Below the pieces are notes generated by a model that was not told the DNA's origin, did no database searches, and was given only the letters and a program-made list of their open reading frames with translations. A stretch of DNA of 64,000 nucleotides from CAIWHR01 sp963788185 (GTDB lineage Bacteria; Pseudomonadota; Gammaproteobacteria; Burkholderiales; Casimicrobiaceae), in the NCBI GenBank assembly GCA_963788185.1, contig CAWBGE010000010.1:124001-188000 (forward strand), written 5' to 3'. The position numbers and the translations under genes were made by a program. How positions within the stretch are numbered: position 1 is the stretch's first letter; each line of letters opens with the position of its first letter. This document shows, piece after piece, positions 7,830 to 15,877 of the stretch.

Positions 7830-9209
7830 TCAGCGAAGAAAGAACGCGTAGTACGGCGCTCTCGCCGCCATCCGCTGGATCAGCAACGCGAGCTCGCGCA
7901 GGTGATAGTCGCCCCACATGCACGACTCTCCGCAGGGAATCCGGCTGCCCTTGGGCACGTGGTCCCAGCCGTTCGGCCGGTGGTAGATCGAGTGCAGCAG
8001 CAGGCCCTGGTGCTTGGAGCCCGTCGACAGGTACGGCTCGGCGAACAGCGTCTTCGCGACCGTAAGGCCGGCGGCGAGGTAGTGCGCGCTCGAGCGCGCC
8101 TTGCCGCGGGCACCGAGATGGTTGCTGAGCCGGATCAGGCCCTGGGCAGCGATCGCCGCCGCCGAGCTGTCCACGGGCTCGTGCTCGTTGTAGGGATCCG
8201 CCGGCCGGTCGAGATAGTCGCCCAGATGGACGAGTCCCGGCGCACCGGTGTCCCAGTATGGAACACCGCAGGTCGGAGTGTGCTCGAGATAGAAATCGGC
8301 GGTCGCGCGCGCCGCATCCAGGAAACGCGCCAGCAGCGCTTTTTTTCCGCCGAAGGGCTTGAGGTCGGACACCTCGAGCGTGTCGAGGAACTCGAGCTGC
8401 TCGGCATAGCCGAGCAACACCCAGGCAAGGCCGCGCGTCCAGGTCGAGAACGCCGTGTAGCCCTGCTGCGAACTGGGGCAGCGATACGAGCCGTCGTTGG
8501 TGTTGAAAACAGATTCGTGTGCGACGCGGCCGCGGATATCGTAGCGGTCGCGGCCCTTGCCGAAATAGATGTTGTAGCGGGCATTGGTGTCGGCGTGCTG
8601 GATGAGGCGGTGCAGCAGCGATATGCGGCGGTCGCGCTCGCCCATGAGCACGTGACCGAGCTGGTGCGCGACGCCAAGCGAACGCAGCGAGCGCATGGTG
8701 TCGGCAAACAGCGAATGCGGGCCGTTGAACGAATGGATGTAGCCGAGCCCGTCGGGCAATTCGGTCCAGCGCGCGGCCTGGATGGCGCCCGAGAGCTTCA
8801 GCGCGAGTTCGTAGAAGTGGATTTCCCAGGGGTCGGCCGGAATCCGCCCCTCGCGGACGAGGCGCAACAGGTTGCCGTAGGTCGAGATGTTGTTGAAGCC
8901 ATGATCGTGGACACCGATGTGGCTCACGTGGCTGGCCATGTGCTTCACCGTGCCCTTGCGCCCGATGGCAAGCATGCTCGCGTCCTGCGTCGCGTCGAAC
9001 TGCAGGATCGCCGAGCCGAACTGGAACCCCTGCGTCCACTCGGTCCAGCCGCGCGAGGTGTAACGGCCCGCGCAGGTGAACACCGGCGTGCCCTTGGAGG
9101 CGTCCCACTGCTTCTCGATCAGCGCGATCTTGCTTGCCGAGAGTTCGAACACGCGCTCGATCGGACGCAGGAGCGCCGCAGGGGTGAGGCTGGCATCGAT
9201 ATGAATCAT
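7830..9209 (-). CDS. Glycoside hydrolase family 88-like (unsaturated uronyl hydrolase)
   Basis: A 459-residue protein of the GH88 fold. Family 88 enzymes hydrate the enol ether of unsaturated uronyl residues left by polysaccharide lyases. Visible signatures are VHDHGFN (region of the first catalytic Asp), HSFNGPHSLFADTM (region of the second Asp), QGYTAFSTWTRGLAWVLLGYA and the C-terminal HRPNGWDHVPKGSRIPCGES then WGDYHLRELAL. It is longer than typical members (about 370-400). No signal peptide is seen, so it is probably cytosolic. It follows an SDR gene by 28 bases and is divergent from a YejABEF importer, suggesting catabolism of imported oligosaccharide fragments. Confidence 0.82.
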   Translation of the reverse strand: MIHIDASLTPAALLRPIERVFELSASKIALIEKQWDASKGTPVFTCAGRYTSRGWTEWTQGFQFGSAILQFDATQDASMLAIGRKGTVKHMASHVSHIGVHDHGFNNISTYGNLLRLVREGRIPADPWEIHFYELALKLSGAIQAARWTELPDGLGYIHSFNGPHSLFADTMRSLRSLGVAHQLGHVLMGERDRRISLLHRLIQHADTNARYNIYFGKGRDRYDIRGRVAHESVFNTNDGSYRCPSSQQGYTAFSTWTRGLAWVLLGYAEQLEFLDTLEVSDLKPFGGKKALLARFLDAARATADFYLEHTPTCGVPYWDTGAPGLVHLGDYLDRPADPYNEHEPVDSSAAAIAAQGLIRLSNHLGARGKARSSAHYLAAGLTVAKTLFAEPYLSTGSKHQGLLLHSIYHRPNGWDHVPKGSRIPCGESCMWGDYHLRELALLIQRMAARAPYYAFFLR

Positions 9210-9237
9210 GGCGCTTCGTCGGAGTCGGGTTGAAAGG

Positions 9238-10029
9238 TCACAGGCGACGCATGTGGAAGCCGCCGTCGAGGTGGATCACGTCGCCGGTGGTGTACGGAAA
9301 CGATCCGGCGAGGATCGCGCGCACCGCGCGGCCCACGTCCTCGGCCGAACCCCAGCGGCGCTGGGGCACGAGCCCCTCGGCGATCAGCCGGTCGTATTTT
9401 TCCTTGACGCCGCTGGTCATGTCGGTGGCCATGATGCCGGGGCGCAACTCGATGACCTGCACGTTTGCGGTCGCGAGGCGCGCGGCCCAAAGCTGCGATG
9501 CCATCGCGAGGCCCGCCTTGGAGATGCAGTAGTCGCCGCGGTTCACCGACGCCGTGTCGGCCGAGATCGAGCTGACGAACACGATCTTGAAGCCGCCGGG
9601 CAGCACCGGCGGGTAGCGCGCTTCGAGCCAGTGCCGGGCGATGCGCTGGGTCAGGAAATAGGGTCCCTGCAGATTGGTGCGGACGATTTCCTCGAACGAC
9701 TCCTCGCTTGCATCGACGATGTCGGCGCGCACGCGCGGCGCGATGCCCGCATTGTTGACCAGCGCGTCGAGGCGGCCGAATGCCGCAAGCGTCGCATCGA
9801 CGAGCGCAACGCGATCGGCGGGCCGGCTGATGTCACCCGCCACCGGGACGAACCGCTGCGCGGGATCGGACGCCGCATGCCGGCACAGCGCCGCGGTCTC
9901 GTCGGCGGCCGCACGGTTGCTGGCGTAGTTGATGCCGACCGACAGGCCTTGCGCGGCGGCTTCGATCGCGACGCCGCGGCCAAGGCCCCGGCTCGCGCCG
10001 GTGATGAGGACAGCGGGGATGGGATCCAC
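9238..10029 (-). CDS. SDR family oxidoreductase (3-oxoacyl reductase-like)
   Basis: A 263-residue classical short-chain dehydrogenase: NAD(P)-binding TGASRGLGRG, NNAG, catalytic Ser (FVSSISA), the YCISK pair (Tyr-xxx-Lys) and PGIMATDM. The C-terminal GDVIHLDGGFHMRRL is usual for the FabG-like group. Translation most likely begins at the GTG at 10029, since no in-frame ATG lies near. It is 28 bases ahead of the GH88 gene, so it may reduce or oxidise an uronate-derived ketose, by analogy with KduD-type SDRs. That role is inferred from context; the fold and cofactor are secure. Confidence 0.85.
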   Translation of the reverse strand: MDPIPAVLITGASRGLGRGVAIEAAAQGLSVGINYASNRAAADETAALCRHAASDPAQRFVPVAGDISRPADRVALVDATLAAFGRLDALVNNAGIAPRVRADIVDASEESFEEIVRTNLQGPYFLTQRIARHWLEARYPPVLPGGFKIVFVSSISADTASVNRGDYCISKAGLAMASQLWAARLATANVQVIELRPGIMATDMTSGVKEKYDRLIAEGLVPQRRWGSAEDVGRAVRAILAGSFPYTTGDVIHLDGGFHMRRL

Positions 10030-10203
10030 GATGGGCGTCCTGGGATGGAATGCAGCGGTCGCGAAATGTCGGTGCGGCCAGCACGCATTGTAAGACCTTT
10101 GCCGGCGCGCGGCACTCGGACCGCGCGTCCGCCGGCGCCGCTGCGCCGGTTGCGCTCCTACGTCAAACACGTGATCATGCGCGGGTTTACCGCCGGTACA
10201 CTC

Positions 10204-12126
10204 ATGGTGTCGATGATCTCCGAGGCTCGTTCGAGGTTTTTGTTCCGCGTTCTCCTGTCCGTCGTCGCGGCCTTCGGGATCTGCACCTGGGCCGGTGCGG
10301 TTGCGTCCGCGACCGCGCCGGCATCGGGCGCGGCAGCGGTCACCGGAACCTGGACGCACGGCTACGCCGCCTTCGGTCCGCCGAAGTATCCGCGCGGTTT
10401 CGCCCACTTCGACTATGTCAACCCCGATGCCCCCAAGGGTGGGACGCTGTATCTGCGCAATCCGGACCGACGGACGAGCTTCGACAAGTTCAACTACTTC
10501 ACGGTCAAGGGCAATGCACCGGCCGGAACGATGATCTACATGTTCGAGCAGCTGGCCGTCCTCTCCGGGGACGAGCCGCAGACGATGTACGGGCTGCTGG
10601 CCGAGGAGATGCTGATCGCTCCCGACAAGTCGTCGATCACCTTCCGGCTGCACCCCAAGGCGCGGTTCCACAACGGCGACCCGGTGACCGCCGCCGATGT
10701 CAAGTACAGTTTCGAGTCGCTGTCCGGCAAGTATGCGTCGCCGACCTACCAGACCGCGCTCGCCCCCGTAGCACAGGCGGTGATCATCGACGAGCGCACC
10801 ATCCGCTTCGACTTGAAGGAAAAGACCAACGACACGCTGTTCACCATCGGCACGATGCGCGTCTTTTCCCGGAAATGGGGAGCCGGACCCGACGGCACGC
10901 CGAAGCGCTTCGACGAGATCGTCACCGAGTATCCGATCACCAGCGGGCCGTACACGATCGCGGCCGCCGATTCGGGGCGCCGGCTGGAGTTCAAGCGCAA
11001 CCCCGACTATTGGGCGCGCGACCTGGGCGTGCGGCGCGGCTTCTTCAACTTCGACCGCATCGTCTACCGGTACTACAAGGACGAGGCAGTGGCGACCGAG
11101 GCGTTCAAGGCCGGCGAGTTCGACATCGTCAAGGTCTATGGCGCGCGCACCTGGAACCGCCAGCACAAGGGCCCCAAATGGGATGATGGCCGGATCCGGA
11201 AGGATCTGTTCGAGACCCAGACCGGCCAGGGATTGCAGGCCTACGAGCTCAACCTGCGGCGCCCGATTTTCCAGGATGCGCGCGTGCGCGAGGCACTGGG
11301 CTACACCTTCGACTTCGACACCAACAATCGCTACCGAATGTTCAAGCGGGCGCACAGCCTCTTCAACAATTCGGACTTTGCCGCCGAAGGCCTGCCCTCA
11401 GCCGGCGAACTGGCGCTGCTGGAGCCGTTCCGGGCCGAGCTGCCGCCCGAAGTGTTCGGCCCGCCGTATCGCGCCGCGCCGACCGATGGCGATCCGGCGA
11501 AGCTCCGCGCCAATCTGCTCAAGGCCCGCGCGCTGTTCGAGGCGGCGGGCTGGAAGCTCGCGCCCGACGGCCGCATGCGCAACGCAGCCGGCGAGCCCTT
11601 CGAGATCGAGTATCTGTCGCCCAGCGAAGGGGGTCGCCTGGCCGACTGGGAGCGCAATCTCGACAAGCTCGGCATCAAGCTCAAGGTGCGCCAGGTTGAC
11701 TTCGCGCTGTACCGGCGCCGGCTGGAGGAGTACGACTTCGACATGATCACGATCGTCGAGGGCGACTTCACGCTGCCCGACGCCGCCAGCTACACGACGC
11801 TCTACGGCAGCAGGTCGGCCGACGAGAAGGGCAACAACAACTTCCGCGGCGTGAAGAGCCGGGCGGTCGACCACCTGCTGGAGGCGATGTCGAAGGCGCA
11901 GACGTTGGACGAGCTCCGGACCGCATCCCGCGCGCTCGACAGGGTCGTGATGTGGAATCACTGGCAGGTTCCGGAACTCTACTTTGCCGCCGAACCCGCG
12001 TCCTATTGGGACAAGTTCGGCATTCCGGCGAAGCGTCCCAAGTACTTCACCATCGACAGCGCGCTCACCGAGCAGCCGGCGTGGCCGGTAACCACCTGGT
12101 GGATCAAGGATCCGGCCAAGCGCTGA
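10204..12126 (+). CDS. yejA: YejA-like extracellular solute-binding protein
   Basis: A 640-residue binding protein of SBP family 5, YejA branch. A signal peptide (RFLFRVLLSVVAAFGICTWAGAVASA) is followed by the YejA-type opening HGYAAFGPPKYPRGFAHFDYVNPDAPKGG. Family elements such as ITFRLHPKARFHNGDPVTAADVKYSFE and TSGPYTI follow. YejA feeds peptides, including microcin C-type compounds, to YejBEF in enterobacteria; here the ligand is unknown. Alternative starts at 10177 and 10213 are in frame and none has a strong ribosome binding site. It is the first gene of a tight yejABEF operon. Confidence 0.9.
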   Translation: MVSMISEARSRFLFRVLLSVVAAFGICTWAGAVASATAPASGAAAVTGTWTHGYAAFGPPKYPRGFAHFDYVNPDAPKGGTLYLRNPDRRTSFDKFNYFTVKGNAPAGTMIYMFEQLAVLSGDEPQTMYGLLAEEMLIAPDKSSITFRLHPKARFHNGDPVTAADVKYSFESLSGKYASPTYQTALAPVAQAVIIDERTIRFDLKEKTNDTLFTIGTMRVFSRKWGAGPDGTPKRFDEIVTEYPITSGPYTIAAADSGRRLEFKRNPDYWARDLGVRRGFFNFDRIVYRYYKDEAVATEAFKAGEFDIVKVYGARTWNRQHKGPKWDDGRIRKDLFETQTGQGLQAYELNLRRPIFQDARVREALGYTFDFDTNNRYRMFKRAHSLFNNSDFAAEGLPSAGELALLEPFRAELPPEVFGPPYRAAPTDGDPAKLRANLLKARALFEAAGWKLAPDGRMRNAAGEPFEIEYLSPSEGGRLADWERNLDKLGIKLKVRQVDFALYRRRLEEYDFDMITIVEGDFTLPDAASYTTLYGSRSADEKGNNNFRGVKSRAVDHLLEAMSKAQTLDELRTASRALDRVVMWNHWQVPELYFAAEPASYWDKFGIPAKRPKYFTIDSALTEQPAWPVTTWWIKDPAKR

Positions 12127-12151
12127 TGTCGCGACCGGACGCACACTACCC

Positions 12152-13186
12152 ATGCTGACCTACATCCTGAAGCGCCTCGCGTTGATGCTGCCGACCCTGC
12201 TCGGTGCGCTGACGATCACCTTCGTCGTCATCCAGTTCGTCCCCGGCGGGCCGATCGACCAGATCATGGCTGAAGCGCGGGCGAGCCAGAAGGGCGACGG
12301 AATCGCGTACAAGGCGGGGCGCGACATCGACAAGCTGCAGATCGAGGAACTGAAGAAGCTGTACGGCTTCGACAAGCCCGCGCATGTGCGCTACGTGGAG
12401 ATGCTCGCCAGCTTCGCGCGCTTCGACCTGGGCCGGAGCTTCCTGCATAACAAGGATGTCTGGACGCTGATCAAGGAGAAGCTGCCGGTATCGATCAGCC
12501 TCGGCGTCTGGACGTTCCTGCTCTCGTACCTCATCTCCATTCCGCTCGGCGTGGTCAAGGCGGTGCGCGAGGGTTCCCGCTTCGATGTCGTCAGTTCGCT
12601 CTTCGTGCTGATCGGCTACGCGATTCCCGGCTTCGTGCTGGGAATTTTCCTCATCGTGCTTCTTGCCGGCGGAACCTTCCTCGAGTGGTTCCCCTTGCGG
12701 GGGCTCACCTCCGACAACTGGGCGGAGCTCTCGTGGCCGGCGCGCATCGCCGATTACTTCTGGCACATCACGCTTCCGCTGACCTGCATGGTGATCGGCA
12801 GTTTCGCCGTGATGACGATGCTGATCAAGAACACCTTCGTCGAGGAGATGCGCAAGCAGTACGTGCTGGTCGCGCGCGCCAAGGGGCTGTCGCAGCGGCG
12901 CGTCCTCTACAAGCACATATTCCGCAATGCATTGATCCCGCTGATCACGGGATTTCCGGCGGCTTTCGTCGGCGCGTTCTTCGCCGGCTCGGTGCTGATC
13001 GAGACGCTGTTTTCGCTCGACGGCCTGGGCCTGCTCGCGTACGAGTCGGTGGTGCGACGCGATTATCCCGTCGTGCTGGGCTCGCTGTACCTGTTCACGC
13101 TGATCGGGCTGGTCGTCAAGCTCGTCTCGGATCTGCTGTACGTCGTCGTCGATCCGCGCGTGCAGTTCGGCAGCGTGGCGAAGTAG
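12152..13186 (+). CDS. yejB: YejB-like ABC transporter permease
   Basis: A 344-residue inner-membrane permease. The first helix ILKRLALMLPTLLGALTITFVV and an inserted charged loop (about residues 45-75, MAEARASQKGDGIAYK) are characteristic of YejB rather than DppB. The EAA loop is VARAKGLSQRRVLYKHIFRN, and the C-terminus DLLYVVVDPRVQF is conserved. It begins 25 bases after yejA and ends 10 bases before yejE, and is co-transcribed with both. Confidence 0.93.
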   Translation: MLTYILKRLALMLPTLLGALTITFVVIQFVPGGPIDQIMAEARASQKGDGIAYKAGRDIDKLQIEELKKLYGFDKPAHVRYVEMLASFARFDLGRSFLHNKDVWTLIKEKLPVSISLGVWTFLLSYLISIPLGVVKAVREGSRFDVVSSLFVLIGYAIPGFVLGIFLIVLLAGGTFLEWFPLRGLTSDNWAELSWPARIADYFWHITLPLTCMVIGSFAVMTMLIKNTFVEEMRKQYVLVARAKGLSQRRVLYKHIFRNALIPLITGFPAAFVGAFFAGSVLIETLFSLDGLGLLAYESVVRRDYPVVLGSLYLFTLIGLVVKLVSDLLYVVVDPRVQFGSVAK

Positions 13187-13196
13187 GGGCCCGCCG

Positions 13197-14276
13197 ATGA
13201 ACGACTTCAACGCCAGCGCCGGAACGGCCGACGGAGTGTCGATCCCCGCGACCCTGCGTCCGATGTCGCCGAACCAGCGCGCGTGGGCGCGCTTTCGCCG
13301 CAACCGGATCGGTTACGCGTCGCTGTGGATCTTCGCCATCCTGCTCGCGCTTACCACGTTTGCGGAGCTGGTGAGCAACGATCGACCGCTCGTCGCGCGC
13401 TTCCACGGCGAGGTCTTCTTTCCGATCGCCAGCAACCCGCCCGAAACCCGCTTCGGCGGCGATTTCGGGACGCCGACCGACTGGAAGGATCCGTTCACGA
13501 CGGGCGCGTTCGCGAGCGCCGGCAACTGGGCCGTCTTCACCGTCAACCCGCACTCGGCGACCTCCGTCGACTACTTTGCCAAGGCGCCCAACCCCGCGCC
13601 GCCGTCGGCACGCAACTGGCTCGGCACCGACAGCCTCGGCCAGGACATGATCGCCCGTCTCATCTACGGCTTTCGCGTCAGCATCTGGTTCGCATTCGCG
13701 CTCACGGTCACCGGCACGGCGCTGGGGATCGCCGCCGGCGCGGTGCAGGGCTATTTCGGCGGGCGCATCGACCTCTCGCTGCAGCGGCTGATGGAGATCT
13801 GGGGCGCGGTGCCGGAGCTCTATCTGCTCATCATCTTTGCCTCGATCTTCGAGCCGTCGCTGCTGCTGCTGCTGGTGCTGTTGTCGCTATGGGGATGGAT
13901 GGGTCTGTCCGACTATGTGCGCGCGGAGTTCCTGCGCAACCGGGGCCTCGAGTTCGTCAAGGCGGCGCGGGCGCTGGGCCTTTCGAATCGTCAGATCATC
14001 TGGCGGCACGTCCTGCCCAATTCGCTGACGCCGGTGATCACCTTCCTGCCGTTCCGGATGAGCGGGGCGATCGTCGCCCTCACGTCGCTGGATTTTCTCG
14101 GGCTGGGCGTGCCGCCGTCGATCCCCTCGCTGGGCGACCTGCTGCGCCAGGGCAAGGGCAACCTCGACTCGTGGTGGATCATCTTCCCGACGTTCGCGCT
14201 GCTCGTGCTTACGATGCTGCTGCTGACGTTCATCGGCGACGCGCTCCGCGACGCGTTCGACACGAGGAAATCATGA
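13197..14276 (+). CDS. yejE: YejE-like ABC transporter permease
   Basis: A 359-residue permease. After the first helix there is a long periplasmic loop (about residues 60-140) with SNDRPLVARFHGEVFFPI, typical of YejE and absent from DppC. The usual WLGTDSLGQDMIARLIYGFR entry motif, transport domain and EAA loop (KAARALGLSNRQIIWRHVLPN) follow. Its stop overlaps the yejF start by ATGA, giving translational coupling. Confidence 0.93.
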   Translation: MNDFNASAGTADGVSIPATLRPMSPNQRAWARFRRNRIGYASLWIFAILLALTTFAELVSNDRPLVARFHGEVFFPIASNPPETRFGGDFGTPTDWKDPFTTGAFASAGNWAVFTVNPHSATSVDYFAKAPNPAPPSARNWLGTDSLGQDMIARLIYGFRVSIWFAFALTVTGTALGIAAGAVQGYFGGRIDLSLQRLMEIWGAVPELYLLIIFASIFEPSLLLLLVLLSLWGWMGLSDYVRAEFLRNRGLEFVKAARALGLSNRQIIWRHVLPNSLTPVITFLPFRMSGAIVALTSLDFLGLGVPPSIPSLGDLLRQGKGNLDSWWIIFPTFALLVLTMLLLTFIGDALRDAFDTRKS

Positions 14277-15865
14277 CAGTCGACGCCCTGCTCGAGGTCG
14301 AGCGCCTGTCCGTGAGCTTCGGCACCTCGCGCGTCGTCGACGAGGTGTCGTTTGCGGTGGCGCCGGGCGAGAAGTTCGCGCTGGTCGGCGAGTCGGGATC
14401 CGGCAAGTCGATCACCGCGCTGTCGGTGCTGCGCCTCGTCGAGGGCGCGCGGACCACCGGTGCGATCCGCTTCGGCGGCGACGATCTCTTTGCCAAGAGC
14501 GAGCGCCAGATGCGCGGCATCCGCGGCGCCGAGATCGCGATGATCTTCCAGGAGCCGATGACGGCGCTGAACCCGCTGTACACCGTCGGCAACCAGATCG
14601 GCGAGGTGCTGGAGCTGCACGAGGGCCTGCGCCCCAACGCGGCGCGCGCGCGGGCAATCGACATGCTCGCCCGCACCGGCATTCCCGATCCCCAGCGGCG
14701 CGTCGACGCCTACCCGCACCAGCTCTCGGGCGGACAGCGGCAGCGGGCCATGATCGCGATGGCGCTGGCGTGCAAGCCGCGCCTCCTGATCGCCGACGAG
14801 CCGACGACGGCGCTCGACGTGACGATACAGGCGCAGATCCTGGCCCTGCTCGACGACCTGCAGCGCGACTTCGGCATGGCATTGCTGTTCATCACGCACG
14901 ATCTCAACCTGGTGCGGCGCTTTTCGCATCGCGTCGGCGTGATGGAGCGGGGGCGGCTGGTGGAGCAGGGGAACACCGCGGAGGTGTTTGCGAGTCCGCA
15001 GCACGAGTACACACGGAAGCTGATCAACAGTCGGCCGGTGCGCTCGGTGCAGGCGCTCCCGCCTGGCGCGCCGGTCGTCGTCGCCGGCAGCGGCATCAGA
15101 GTGCGATTCGAAACCCGCGCCGGGTGGTTCCGCAAGCACGCGCTCGACGCGGTCCGCGACGCGACGCTGGAATTGAAGCGGGGCGAGACGCTGGGCATCG
15201 TCGGCGAATCCGGCTCGGGCAAGACGACGCTGGGGATGGCGCTGCTCGCGTTGCAGCCGATTGCCTCGGGAAGCATCACTGCCGACGGCGAGCGCATCGA
15301 CGGTGCCGACCGGCAGGCGCTGCGCGCGCTGCGCCGGCGGATGCAGGTCGTGTTCCAGGACCCGTTTGCGTCGCTGAGTCCAAGATTGACCATCGGCGAG
15401 ATCGTCGGCGAGGGACTCGCGCTGCACATGCCCGAGCTTTCCGCTGCCGAGCGGCGGCAACGCATTGTCGGCATGCTGGCCGAAGTCGGATTGATCGAAG
15501 CGCAGGGATTGCCCAACCTGCTTGCCCGCTACCCGCACGAGTTTTCAGGCGGCCAGCGCCAGCGCATCGCCATCGCGCGGGCGGTGATCCTGCGGCCCGA
15601 AGTGCTGGTGCTGGACGAACCCACGTCGGCGCTGGACGTCTCGGTGCAGCAGCAGGTGCTGGGCCTCCTGTCCGCATTGCAGGCGCACTACGGAATGAGC
15701 TACATCTTCATCAGCCACGACCTGGCGGTCATACGCGCGATGGCGCATCGCGTGCTGGTGATGAAAGACGGCGAGGTGGTCGAGGAAGGCGAGGCCGAGG
15801 CGCTGTTCTCCATGCCCCGGCACGCCTACACGCAGGCTTTGCTGGCCGCGGCGCACCTCGCCTGA
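14273..15865 (+). CDS. yejF: YejF-like dual ATPase of ABC importer
   Basis: A 530-residue protein holding two complete ABC ATPase domains in one chain, as in YejF. Domain 1 has GESGSGKS, LSGGQRQR and LLIADEPT; domain 2 has GESGSGKT, FSGGQRQR and LVLDEPTSALD. Each ends with a switch histidine (ITHD, ISHD). It would power the YejBE permeases from the cytosolic side, with no separate second ATPase gene needed. The ATG at 14273 overlaps the yejE stop. It is convergent with ppdK, only 12 bases apart. Confidence 0.95.
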   Translation: MTVDALLEVERLSVSFGTSRVVDEVSFAVAPGEKFALVGESGSGKSITALSVLRLVEGARTTGAIRFGGDDLFAKSERQMRGIRGAEIAMIFQEPMTALNPLYTVGNQIGEVLELHEGLRPNAARARAIDMLARTGIPDPQRRVDAYPHQLSGGQRQRAMIAMALACKPRLLIADEPTTALDVTIQAQILALLDDLQRDFGMALLFITHDLNLVRRFSHRVGVMERGRLVEQGNTAEVFASPQHEYTRKLINSRPVRSVQALPPGAPVVVAGSGIRVRFETRAGWFRKHALDAVRDATLELKRGETLGIVGESGSGKTTLGMALLALQPIASGSITADGERIDGADRQALRALRRRMQVVFQDPFASLSPRLTIGEIVGEGLALHMPELSAAERRQRIVGMLAEVGLIEAQGLPNLLARYPHEFSGGQRQRIAIARAVILRPEVLVLDEPTSALDVSVQQQVLGLLSALQAHYGMSYIFISHDLAVIRAMAHRVLVMKDGEVVEEGEAEALFSMPRHAYTQALLAAAHLA

Positions 15866-15877
15866 TCGCCCGCAACG

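Noticed and set aside
9208..10176. A 972-codon plus-strand ORF extending the YejA-like protein upstream
   Set aside because: The first 320 codons are antisense to the SDR gene and lack similarity; the signal peptide marks the real start near 10204.
13283..14272. Long plus-strand extension of YejF
   Set aside because: It runs through yejE in another frame; yejF begins at the ATGA overlap at 14273.
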